This document shows, piece after piece, positions 39,384-47,104 of a DNA stretch of 64,000 nt. Source of the DNA: Desulfovibrio sp. (GTDB taxonomy: Bacteria > Desulfobacterota > Desulfovibrionia > Desulfovibrionales > Desulfovibrionaceae); contig JAQYWK010000001.1 of the NCBI GenBank assembly GCA_030145055.1, forward strand, positions 124,001 to 188,000. The letters run 5' to 3'. The notes under the pieces are model-generated. The model was given only the letters and a program-made list of their open reading frames with translations. It did not search any database and had not been told where the DNA came from. The translations under genes and the position numbers were made by a program. Each line of letters opens with the position of its first letter. Position 1 is the stretch's first letter.

Positions 39384-40820
39384 GTGACTTCCAGATACAA
39401 GACATGTTACCTAGTTGGTGTGAAAAACGATAACACTTACCTTGTCAGCGGACTGCTCAATCAGCAATTCCTTTTACCGGACCTTCTAAATGAAGTCCCT
39501 GTAGGAATTGCCGTGCTTGATATTAATGGAAACATTGAGGTAGTCAATCGCACATGGCAAACAATAACGGGCGCAGAGCCAGATTCTATGGTCGGCCTGA
39601 AATGTATGCTCGCCCTTAGATGTGATTACTGCTTCAAGGGCTGCCCCGTTATGGCTAGCAAAGCTGACTTCAACCCCATCTCGGTCGATGCAGATATTAT
39701 AGATCGCTCTCGCATCAAAATACCCATCAGACTGACAGTAGCCCCAATATTTTCAAAGGATAACAAACTTTCAGGTTTTGTGGAAACTATTCAGGATATC
39801 AGACAAGTTGCGGAACTGAGCAGCACAGCAAGCAAGGCTTATTCACTGGGAGGATTAATTGGCACCAGCTCCCAAATGGTCAAAGTTTTCAGCATGATCC
39901 CGAGTATTGCCGCAACAGATTCATCCGTTCTTATTACTGGCGAAACAGGTACAGGAAAGGACGTGTTAGCAGAAGCAGTGCACAACGCATCTGACCGCGC
40001 AGGATCTCCGTTCATTAAGGTTAACTGCGGCGCGCTACCGGAAACTTTGCTGGAATCTGAACTGTTCGGTCATGTTAAAGGGGCTTTTACCGGAGCACAT
40101 GAAAATCGCCCGGGACGCATCAAATTAGCTCATAACGGTTCGTTCTTCCTGACAGAAATAGGCGACCTTCCGCTAAGCCTTCAAGTTAAGCTGCTATCCT
40201 TCTTAGATGATAAAGAGATACATCCGCTAGGTAGCTCAGTCGGTTTTAAAGCGGACGTGCGCGTCATTGTTGCCACTCATCGCAACTTGAAACAGATGGT
40301 TATAGACAAATCTTTCCGAGCTGATCTACTTTTCAGGCTTAACGTGGTTCACCTTCACTTACCGCCCCTCAGGGAACGAGGAGAAGATATCCTTCTGCTG
40401 AAAAACCACTTTCTAAAAGATTACTGCACAAAATTTAATAAAAAGATAAAGGGATTTACCAGGAAGACTGCTAAAATTATTTCTGCATATCATTTCCCCG
40501 GAAACGTTAGAGAACTTCGAAATATCGTTGAATATGCGGTAAACTTTTGCGACCGCGAATATATTGGAACAGAACACCTTCCTGCATATCTTACTGAGCA
40601 GGATATTTTACGTCCGGTTATGGAATCCGCAAAGACTTTGCCCGATCATGCACCCCAAAAAGAATACTCACCGGCTGAAAATTGGGACCACGCGGAAAAG
40701 AGGATGATCATGGATGCTCTTGTTAATAGTGGCGGCAGAAAAGGTGAGGCAGCGAAAAGACTGGGCTGGAGCAGGTCTACCTTCTGGCGCAAAATGAACA
40801 AACACTCCATCAATAGATAA
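39384..40820 (+). CDS. Sigma-54-dependent activator, PAS-AAA+-Fis
   Basis: A 478-residue enhancer-binding protein. The PAS domain (about 34-145) contains C74, C80, C83 and C87 (RCDYCFKGCP), a possible redox or metal site. The AAA+ core has Walker A GETGTGKD (186-193), the sigma-54 contact loop GAFTGA (233-238), arginine-finger region FRADLLFRLN and sensor II FPGNVREL. Walker B reads FFLTE (254-258): Thr257 replaces the usual Asp. The C-terminal helix-turn-helix is GEAAKRLGWSRSTFWRK. The start (GTG) is uncertain. A NifX-like gene follows after 17 bp. Confidence 0.9.
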   Translation: MTSRYKTCYLVGVKNDNTYLVSGLLNQQFLLPDLLNEVPVGIAVLDINGNIEVVNRTWQTITGAEPDSMVGLKCMLALRCDYCFKGCPVMASKADFNPISVDADIIDRSRIKIPIRLTVAPIFSKDNKLSGFVETIQDIRQVAELSSTASKAYSLGGLIGTSSQMVKVFSMIPSIAATDSSVLITGETGTGKDVLAEAVHNASDRAGSPFIKVNCGALPETLLESELFGHVKGAFTGAHENRPGRIKLAHNGSFFLTEIGDLPLSLQVKLLSFLDDKEIHPLGSSVGFKADVRVIVATHRNLKQMVIDKSFRADLLFRLNVVHLHLPPLRERGEDILLLKNHFLKDYCTKFNKKIKGFTRKTAKIISAYHFPGNVRELRNIVEYAVNFCDREYIGTEHLPAYLTEQDILRPVMESAKTLPDHAPQKEYSPAENWDHAEKRMIMDALVNSGGRKGEAAKRLGWSRSTFWRKMNKHSINR

Positions 40821-40837
40821 TCTCATGGAGAACCCCA

Positions 40838-41173
40838 ATGGATAAAAAAATACTTATCCCACTATTTAACGATGACGTAGCACCCCGCTTTGACTTGGCT
40901 ACGGATGTTCTTCTAGTCGAAATTAAATCCAACTCTGACTACTACGAACGGGTAATAGTTCTACCGCAAGCTTCTGCAGACGACCTATGCGCCCTTGCGA
41001 CATCGGCCAATGCAGACGCTGTAATTTGCGGAGGAATCGGAGATGAGCATTATCAATACCTTACATGGAAAGAAATCACCGTCTTCGACGATGTTATCGG
41101 ACCCGTAAAAAAGATTTTAGAAGCTCACAAAAATGCCGCATTGTCGGCTGGAATGAACTTTTACAACGCCTAA
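40838..41173 (+). CDS. NifX/NifB-associated (dinitrogenase iron-molybdenum cofactor) domain protein
   Basis: A 111-residue single-domain protein of the NifX/NafY-like RNase H fold: KILIPLFNDDVAPRFDLATDVLLVEI at the N-terminus, and ANADAVICGGIGDEHYQYL in the middle. The family binds metal clusters. Many members in sulfate reducers are unrelated to nitrogenase, for example in orange-protein-type clusters. Cotranscribed with the sigma-54 activator, so it may transfer a cluster to, or signal to, its PAS cysteines. That is inference. GGAG lies before the ATG. Confidence 0.78.
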   Translation: MDKKILIPLFNDDVAPRFDLATDVLLVEIKSNSDYYERVIVLPQASADDLCALATSANADAVICGGIGDEHYQYLTWKEITVFDDVIGPVKKILEAHKNAALSAGMNFYNA

Positions 41174-41229
41174 TCCCCCTTCATAACCACCTATACATCC
41201 AATATTATTTTCGCACTAAGTTAGTTTTC

Positions 41230-41276
41230 GTTTCATTTTGTCTTATTTTGTCTCTGACTCTCTGTTTCAATTTGTC
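41230..41276 (+). promoter_or_regulatory. Candidate upstream activator repeats
   Basis: GTTTCATTTTGTC (41230-41242) and GTTTCAATTTGTC (41264-41276) differ at one base and are 34 bp apart. A third TATTTTGTC (41244-41252) lies between. They sit about 105-150 bp before the expected start of the sigma-54 promoter, the usual place for enhancer sites. Confidence 0.45.
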
Positions 41277-41353
41277 GCATATCGTATCACCAAAAAGAAA
41301 GTAAAACTCTTCCTCAACACCTAAGAAGCTGTTATGAATTGTTTTATTTCTTG

Positions 41354-41369
41354 TGGCACACTGAATGCT
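41354..41369 (+). promoter_or_regulatory. Candidate sigma-54 promoter
   Basis: TGGCAC (41354-41359) and ATGCT (41365-41369) place GG and GC exactly 10 bp apart, the invariant -24/-12 spacing. The -24 element is perfect and the -12 has three of four TTGC bases. Transcription would start near 41380, 55 bp before the first gene of the downstream operon. Confidence 0.6.
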
Positions 41370-41434
41370 TATACAGAGCCAATGTTGCAAAGAACCGAAT
41401 CTCCGGAGAAGCAACAAAACCAACAGTCGGCCAA

Positions 41435-41797
41435 ATGAATATAATGATTGTTGAAAGCGACACAGAATTTCGCGAGCACCTCATTCAACGACTGAAAAGC
41501 GAAGGGCTTAAAGTCATTGGCTCAGGATCTCTCAGTGAAGCGGAAAATCTTGCAAAGAAATGTAAGGTAAACGCAATTGTACTGGGGCTATCCGGGTTTG
41601 GAAGAAGTTCTCTTGAGTTTATGAAAAAGATTTCGACAATTGTTCCTGGTTTAAAAGTTATTTTAATTAATCGGCACAACAAGATTCAGCTATCGATAGA
41701 AGCAATGAATCTGGGGGCATGTGCCGAAATTCAAGTACCGGTTGATATTGCAGTACTCACAAGAACATTGCGGAAAGCCTTCTGCGAAAAGACATAA
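41435..41797 (+). CDS. Degenerate receiver-domain protein
   Basis: A 120-residue single-domain protein with the CheY-like fold: NIMIVESDTEFREHLIQRLKSEG at the N-terminus and the alternating strand/helix pattern throughout. The acidic pair (E7, D9) is partly kept, but the phospho-acceptor Asp is replaced by Gly51 (IVLGLSG), the Thr/Ser by Asn79 and the Lys by Val101. It should therefore not be phosphorylated in the usual way and may act by binding. The start is uncertain because no good ribosome-binding site is seen. It is the first gene after the sigma-54 promoter. Confidence 0.75.
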   Translation: MNIMIVESDTEFREHLIQRLKSEGLKVIGSGSLSEAENLAKKCKVNAIVLGLSGFGRSSLEFMKKISTIVPGLKVILINRHNKIQLSIEAMNLGACAEIQVPVDIAVLTRTLRKAFCEKT

Positions 41798-41838
41798 CTG
41801 TAAGAATTACTACCGAACAACTAATACAGGAGAGTTAC

Positions 41839-42408
41839 GTGAATAATTTAAAAGTTAGTGATCTTATGATCCCGGTGGTTGAATACAGCCGGGTGAAAGA
41901 AGACACATCAGTACACTCAGCTATGCTGGAGCTGGTGAAAGAAAGTGAAGTCAAGAATCTTTCACATCCGCATCGCGATCTTCTGGTCGAAGATGCTAAT
42001 GGTCAGGTTGTCGGGATGGTTACAATGCTTGATATTTTTAAGCACATGGAACCTTCCTACTTCAAACTTTTATCAAAAAACCCAAGTGGATTTCTGGATA
42101 AAAGTTACGTTCAAAAAGTTTTCAAAGATTTCAATCTCTGGTCTGAGCCACTAAAATCACTTTGTCATCGTATCGGCGGAATCAAAGTTAAAGACATAAT
42201 GCACTCTCCAGAACAAGCTGAAATAGTTGCTGAAGACGACAACTTAGATAAGCCGCTGCACGCATACATCCTCGGTGTTCAGCAGCCCATATTAGTTAGA
42301 AAAGAAGGCAGAATCACAGGAGTTCTTCGCTTAGGAGATGTCTTTGAGAAAGTGCGTGATTCCATTCTCGCCTGTGAAATCGCAAATACGGAAAATATCA
42401 AGGAGTAA
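41839..42408 (+). CDS. CBS-domain protein
   Basis: A 189-residue soluble protein with a CBS pair. The first half runs VSDLMIPVVEYSRVKEDTSV...RDLLVEDANGQVVGMVTMLDIF (about 4-74), and the second VKDIMHSPEQAEIVAEDDNLDKPLHAYI...LVRKEGRITGVLRLGDVF (about 116-175). CBS pairs bind adenine nucleotides and often control transporters. Being 7 bp before an SLC13 permease gene, it may sense energy state for that permease. GTG start with AGGAGAG seven bases before it. Confidence 0.85.
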   Translation: MNNLKVSDLMIPVVEYSRVKEDTSVHSAMLELVKESEVKNLSHPHRDLLVEDANGQVVGMVTMLDIFKHMEPSYFKLLSKNPSGFLDKSYVQKVFKDFNLWSEPLKSLCHRIGGIKVKDIMHSPEQAEIVAEDDNLDKPLHAYILGVQQPILVRKEGRITGVLRLGDVFEKVRDSILACEIANTENIKE

Positions 42409-42415
42409 TTAAGAT

Positions 42416-43888
42416 ATGAGCACTGCAACTCTATCACAACCAAATTCTTTTGATTTCAAAAGACTATTCTTCATGCTGCTCGGTGTAGCCTTATTTGCTA
42501 TTGTCTACTATTGTCCGGCATGGCCCGATGCAATTGATCCGATGGGCGAGCATTTCGTTCTTTCCAAAGAAGCCAAAGGCGCTATCGGCGTTTTCCTCCT
42601 AGCTGGTACATGGTGGGTCTTCGAGGTTGTTCCAATCGGTGTAACTTCGCTTGCCATTGGCGTACTTCAGGCCATGTTCTTTATTCGCCCTGCTAAGGTC
42701 GCTTTTAAAGATTTCATGGACCCGTCAGTTCTATTTATCTTCGCTTCTATAATGATTGGACTTGTTTTCACCAAGACCGGACTTACCAAACGCCTTGCAT
42801 ATAAGATGTTAATGGTTGTCGGTGAAAAGACAAAAAACATTTATCTCGGAGTTTTCGTCGTTACCGCCCTGCTGACCCATATTATGGCTCACACTGCAGT
42901 AGCCGCGACCATATATCCTCTTCTCCTAGCTATTTACGGACTTTATGGAGAAGGAGATAAGCCGACTAAGTTTGGGAAAGGCCTCTTTATAGGCATGGCC
43001 TATGTCGCGGGTGCTGGTTCTATTGTCACCTTGCTTGGTGCTGCTCGCGGAGCTGTAGCCATCGGTTTCTTCCAGGAAATTCTTGGAAAGGATATCACCT
43101 TCTTCGAGCTTACCTACTATATGGCCCCCATCGGTTGGGCTATGGTATTCCTGCTTTGGGGATTCTTCATGATCGTCCTCAAGCCTGAAAAAGCAACCAT
43201 TCCGGGCCTTCGTGAAAAAGCTAGAGAGCTTAATAAGCAAATGGGACCACTTAGCCGTGACGAAATTATGGCGGCTGTTCTTGTCGGTTCCATCATTGTA
43301 ATAATGAGCCTTAGATCCTTCATTCCTGAGCTAAAGGCGATTGATAAAACTGCTTTGATTCTGGTCTCTTCCATATCGTTCTTTATCTTTAAAATTCTGG
43401 ATATCGACGACCTTGAAGATATTCCTTGGAATATCATTCTCCTCTTCGCTGGAGCTATGTCTATCGGCTTCTGTCTATGGGAAACAGGCGCGGCTAAATG
43501 GATGGCTGTTAACTGGCTAACAATCTTTCAGAACTCTCACTGGTTCGTGTTTGTTATGTCCATTGCGTTCTTCGTCCTCATGATGACCAACTTCATTATG
43601 AACGTGGCCGCGATAGCCATCTCGTTACCTGTTGCTTTAGTTATCGCTCCGTACCTCGGAGTTGCCCCTGAAGTCATCCTTTTCGTAGCACTCGTTGTTG
43701 CAGGTATGCCATTCCTCCTTCTCGTCGGCGCAGCACCCAACGCCATTGCTTATGATTCAGGCCAATTCACAACTGGAGAATTCTTCTTATACGGAATTCC
43801 AGCTAGTATAATGCTGTTAGTAGTAACAGGGTTTGCAGTTCTGGTTGTCTGGCCAATAATGGGCATGCCTGTAACCTTGCCCGGTTAG
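42416..43888 (+). CDS. SLC13/DASS-family anion permease
   Basis: A 490-residue polytopic membrane protein with about 11-12 helices. It has the divalent-anion:Na+ symporter layout: TWWVFEVVPIGVTSLAIGVLQ (about 62-82), HIMAHTAVAATIYPLL (first half) and NFIMNVAAIAISLPVALVIAPYLG (second half), the two repeated substrate/Na+ sites. The substrate may be sulfate or a dicarboxylate. It cannot be decided from the sequence, though sulfate would suit a sulfate reducer. AAGGAG precedes the ATG. It belongs to the sigma-54 operon. Confidence 0.87.
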   Translation: MSTATLSQPNSFDFKRLFFMLLGVALFAIVYYCPAWPDAIDPMGEHFVLSKEAKGAIGVFLLAGTWWVFEVVPIGVTSLAIGVLQAMFFIRPAKVAFKDFMDPSVLFIFASIMIGLVFTKTGLTKRLAYKMLMVVGEKTKNIYLGVFVVTALLTHIMAHTAVAATIYPLLLAIYGLYGEGDKPTKFGKGLFIGMAYVAGAGSIVTLLGAARGAVAIGFFQEILGKDITFFELTYYMAPIGWAMVFLLWGFFMIVLKPEKATIPGLREKARELNKQMGPLSRDEIMAAVLVGSIIVIMSLRSFIPELKAIDKTALILVSSISFFIFKILDIDDLEDIPWNIILLFAGAMSIGFCLWETGAAKWMAVNWLTIFQNSHWFVFVMSIAFFVLMMTNFIMNVAAIAISLPVALVIAPYLGVAPEVILFVALVVAGMPFLLLVGAAPNAIAYDSGQFTTGEFFLYGIPASIMLLVVTGFAVLVVWPIMGMPVTLPG

Positions 43889-43916
43889 TGATATCAAGGT
43901 ATAGGGAGCAATCAAG

Positions 43917-45461
43917 ATGAAGCCAAGGCGGCTTCGGCACACGCCGAGGCCGCCCGACTTATATCAACCTGTTCCGGTTTCCACCTACGACTTCCGGTAC
44001 CCAAAAAGCGAGAAGGAAAAAATGAAACAGTTAAATAAGCTTATCGATCACATTGCACACCGCGTTAATATAAACCTGCGCGAACCCCTTGTAGATGTTA
44101 GACCTTACATTAAGGATCTAATCCCTAAAGATAGTTTTGCACTCTATTATGCATTCTACTCACTAACCGCCACGCACCCCCTGAAGTTTCACTTCAGACA
44201 TTCAAGCATCGGAGGAACGTACTTTCTAGGTAAGTGTGTTGTCGACCATTCCATACTCTACAAAAGTGACATTCGCGGAGATGAACTCAAGCGAAAAGGC
44301 CATGTCGTCGAATGTAATGGGCACGTTATAAAACTACGAGACGATGAAGTCATTTATATCAGAGACAGCTTTCTTCTAAAAACGCTTGTACATAATAACT
44401 CTCACGACCCTGAAAATCTTGAAGTATTCAAGATCTCAAACACCGTATCTTTGCATTACGCAAACATTCACGGAACATCTGTCGAGGGCTGTTTCCTTGA
44501 GCCTTTCTCAACAGTAGATCTTTCTATCTGTCATGACTGTGCCATAGGAGCTTACTCTTATGTTCAGGCAGGAGAATTGTCGCACAAGCGCATCTTGCCG
44601 GGTCGTATATGGGTTAAATCTAGCGGAGCATTTGAGTTTAATTACCAATATCCTACAGAAATTCTTGAAAAGTACATCCGCTTAGAAGGCAGTAGACCTG
44701 CAGGCATATTTATTGATTTCTTTAACGAAAGAAAAGAAGATTTCATTCCTATATACTCCGCGGTTAACCCAGACAGCATGGTTGATGTTCCAGAAGGGGC
44801 CTCAGTTAGTCCTTATGCCGTTATCAAGGGAGAATGCAAAGTAGCCAAGAATGTTCTTGTCGCTCAGCGCGCTTACCTTGAAGATTCAGACCTCGGACCA
44901 GGCTCAAATGCACAGGAAAACTGTTACATTATTAACTCAATCTACGATGGTAATGATGTAACCGCCCACGGTGGTAAAGTTATTTACACCCACCTGCATA
45001 AGAATTGTTTTGTCGGATTCAACTCATTCTTAAACGGAAAGAAAGATCATAAGATAGAAATTGGCGAAGGATCTATCATTATGCCGCACACAATCATTGA
45101 TGCGGAGGAGCCAATCAAAATACCTGACAATTGTTTAGTTTGGGGATATATCAGCGAGCAAGCCGACCTTGAGATGCACTCACTCCCTCTTTCTGACTTT
45201 GCTGCGCTCAAAGGACAGTTCCGCTTGGGAGAGCTGACATTTGAAGGTATCGGCGCAAAATTTGTCGAAGGCTTCAGGCACCGCATAGAGCATATTTTAG
45301 AATGCAATGGTGCTCTCTGGGATGGAACGAAAGAAACTGCGGGCCACGCCCAGCAGTCACAGGATATTTCTTTCAATATTCTCCAGCCATACCCTGAAGG
45401 AGATTTGAAAGGACTCTACCCAGAACTATCAATTGACCCGCTGGAACCTAGCGAACTTTAG
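43917..45461 (+). CDS. Unassigned left-handed beta-helix protein
   Basis: A 514-residue soluble protein without signal peptide. An alpha/beta N-terminal part (about 1-180) leads into hexapeptide-like repeats in two stretches: about 181-232 (HYANIHGTSVEGCFLEP) and about 290-405 (VSPYAVIKGECKVAKNVLVAQRAYLEDSDLG; KNCFVGFNSFLNG). The shape is that of acyltransferase or sugar-nucleotide-modifying trimers, but no catalytic family is recognised. It lies between two ion transporter genes in the same operon, an odd partner. GGGAG lies before the ATG. Confidence 0.65.
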   Translation: MKPRRLRHTPRPPDLYQPVPVSTYDFRYPKSEKEKMKQLNKLIDHIAHRVNINLREPLVDVRPYIKDLIPKDSFALYYAFYSLTATHPLKFHFRHSSIGGTYFLGKCVVDHSILYKSDIRGDELKRKGHVVECNGHVIKLRDDEVIYIRDSFLLKTLVHNNSHDPENLEVFKISNTVSLHYANIHGTSVEGCFLEPFSTVDLSICHDCAIGAYSYVQAGELSHKRILPGRIWVKSSGAFEFNYQYPTEILEKYIRLEGSRPAGIFIDFFNERKEDFIPIYSAVNPDSMVDVPEGASVSPYAVIKGECKVAKNVLVAQRAYLEDSDLGPGSNAQENCYIINSIYDGNDVTAHGGKVIYTHLHKNCFVGFNSFLNGKKDHKIEIGEGSIIMPHTIIDAEEPIKIPDNCLVWGYISEQADLEMHSLPLSDFAALKGQFRLGELTFEGIGAKFVEGFRHRIEHILECNGALWDGTKETAGHAQQSQDISFNILQPYPEGDLKGLYPELSIDPLEPSEL

Positions 45462-45513
45462 GTCCACGCCAGTCTAAAGAACTATTAAATAATCAATGTA
45501 AAAGGAGCAACTC

Positions 45514-47004
45514 GTGCCCAAAACAATTTCGCAGGCAATGCAAAAAAACTTCCTGGGTAATTCGCCTGATTGGTATAAGTTAAGCATCATCGGCTTTCTT
45601 GTTCTTAACCCAATCCTTCTAGCCATTGCCGGCCCCTTCATAACAGGTTGGGTCTTAATTGCTGAATTCATTTTCACACTTGCAATGGCTCTAAAGTGTT
45701 ATCCACTGCCAGCGAGTGGTTTGCTTGCCATCGAGGCCATTGCCTTGGGCATGGCTTCCCCGCAAACTGTTTACAACGAAACAGCGCATAACTTCCCGGT
45801 TATTCTCCTTTTGATGTTCATGGTTGCAGGCATTTACTTTATGCAGGACATGCTTCGGTATGCCTTCACAAAAATCCTCCTCCGCATCAAATCGAAAATT
45901 GTAATCTCATTGCTGTTCTGTTTCTCGGGAGCATTCCTGTCTGCGTTCCTTGACGCATTGACTGTTACAGCGGTTCTCATTGCAGTTGCATACGGATTTT
46001 ACGCAGTTTACCATAAATTCGCATCAACAGGTTCCTGTTCTGTGACAGATGACAATCTCCTTAAAGGTGAATGTGTAAGTCATCTAGGCGAATTCAGAGG
46101 TTTCTTAAGAAACCTTATGATGCACGGTGCAGTCGGTACAGCACTTGGCGGAGTTTGTACCATCGTTGGTGAGCCTCAGAACCTGCTTATCGGTCATGTC
46201 ATGAACTGGCAGTTTGTTGAGTTCTTCATGAGAACAGCTCCTGTCTCCATGCCAGTACTTGCTGTCGGGCTACTCACCTGTTTGATGCTTGAAGTCACAG
46301 GTATCTTTGGATACGGCTACAAACTTCCAGACAACGTTCGTGCCATTCTCGAAGAAGAAGACCGCAAGAACGATGCTAAAATGTCCCTAAAGAAGAAAGC
46401 TGCATTAATTATTCAGGCATGTGCAGCAATATTCTTGATCTTTGGTCTTGCTTTCCATGTTGCAGAAGTTGGTTTGATTGGTCTGGCTATCATCGTTGTT
46501 CTCACAGCTCTTAACGGAGTAACTGAAGAACATCGTATCGGTCATGCTTTTGAAGAAGCTCTCCCGTTCACCGCGCTGTTGGTTGTCTTTTTCGCCATTG
46601 TAGCGGTTATTCACGAGCAGCACCTCTTCACTCCAGTCATTCAGTACGTACTTGCTCTCGAAGGTAAAGTTCAGCTCGCAGCTTACTACATAGCAAACGG
46701 CGTGCTCTCCATGATTTCGGATAACGTATTTGTTGCGACAGTATACATTTCCGAAACCAAGGCCGCTTTCCTTAGCGGAGCAATCGACAAAGAACAGTTT
46801 GAACTGCTTGCAGTGGCAATCAACACAGGAACAAACATTCCTAGTGTCGCTACTCCGAACGGACAGGCCGCATTCTTGTTCCTACTTACTTCCGCAGTTG
46901 CGCCTCTCATCAGGCTCTCTTACGGAGAAATGGTTAAGCTTGCTTTCCCATACACCATAACAATGTCCCTGACGGGTCTTGCTGCAATTTGGTGGCTCTT
47001 GTAA
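45514..47004 (+). CDS. nhaB: Na+/H+ antiporter NhaB
   Basis: A 496-residue antiporter with about 12 membrane helices. Highly conserved NhaB segments are [12 protein letters not shown] (about 10-21), [46 protein letters not shown] and [23 protein letters not shown]. It exchanges Na+ for H+ across the cytoplasmic membrane and would return the Na+ brought in by the SLC13 permease. The start is GTG with AAAGGAG nearby. It is the last gene of the sigma-54 operon and is closed by a terminator. Confidence 0.95.
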   Translation: MPKTISQAMQKNFLGNSPDWYKLSIIGFLVLNPILLAIAGPFITGWVLIAEFIFTLAMALKCYPLPASGLLAIEAIALGMASPQTVYNETAHNFPVILLLMFMVAGIYFMQDMLRYAFTKILLRIKSKIVISLLFCFSGAFLSAFLDALTVTAVLIAVAYGFYAVYHKFASTGSCSVTDDNLLKGECVSHLGEFRGFLRNLMMHGAVGTALGGVCTIVGEPQNLLIGHVMNWQFVEFFMRTAPVSMPVLAVGLLTCLMLEVTGIFGYGYKLPDNVRAILEEEDRKNDAKMSLKKKAALIIQACAAIFLIFGLAFHVAEVGLIGLAIIVVLTALNGVTEEHRIGHAFEEALPFTALLVVFFAIVAVIHEQHLFTPVIQYVLALEGKVQLAAYYIANGVLSMISDNVFVATVYISETKAAFLSGAIDKEQFELLAVAINTGTNIPSVATPNGQAAFLFLLTSAVAPLIRLSYGEMVKLAFPYTITMSLTGLAAIWWLL

Positions 47005-47035
47005 ATCGACTACGATTTGCAATGCTTTAAAAAAT

Positions 47036-47074
47036 AAAGCCCCTGTCGAATTTTAATTCGACAGGGGCTTTTTT
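47036..47074. terminator. Terminator between nhaB and pat
   Basis: A 17-bp perfect stem (47036-47052 and 47055-47071) followed by T residues on the plus strand. It lies between convergent genes and can work in both directions. Confidence 0.92.
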
Positions 47075-47104
47075 ACGGTTCGGCTACTGCTACTAACTCT
47101 CTGT

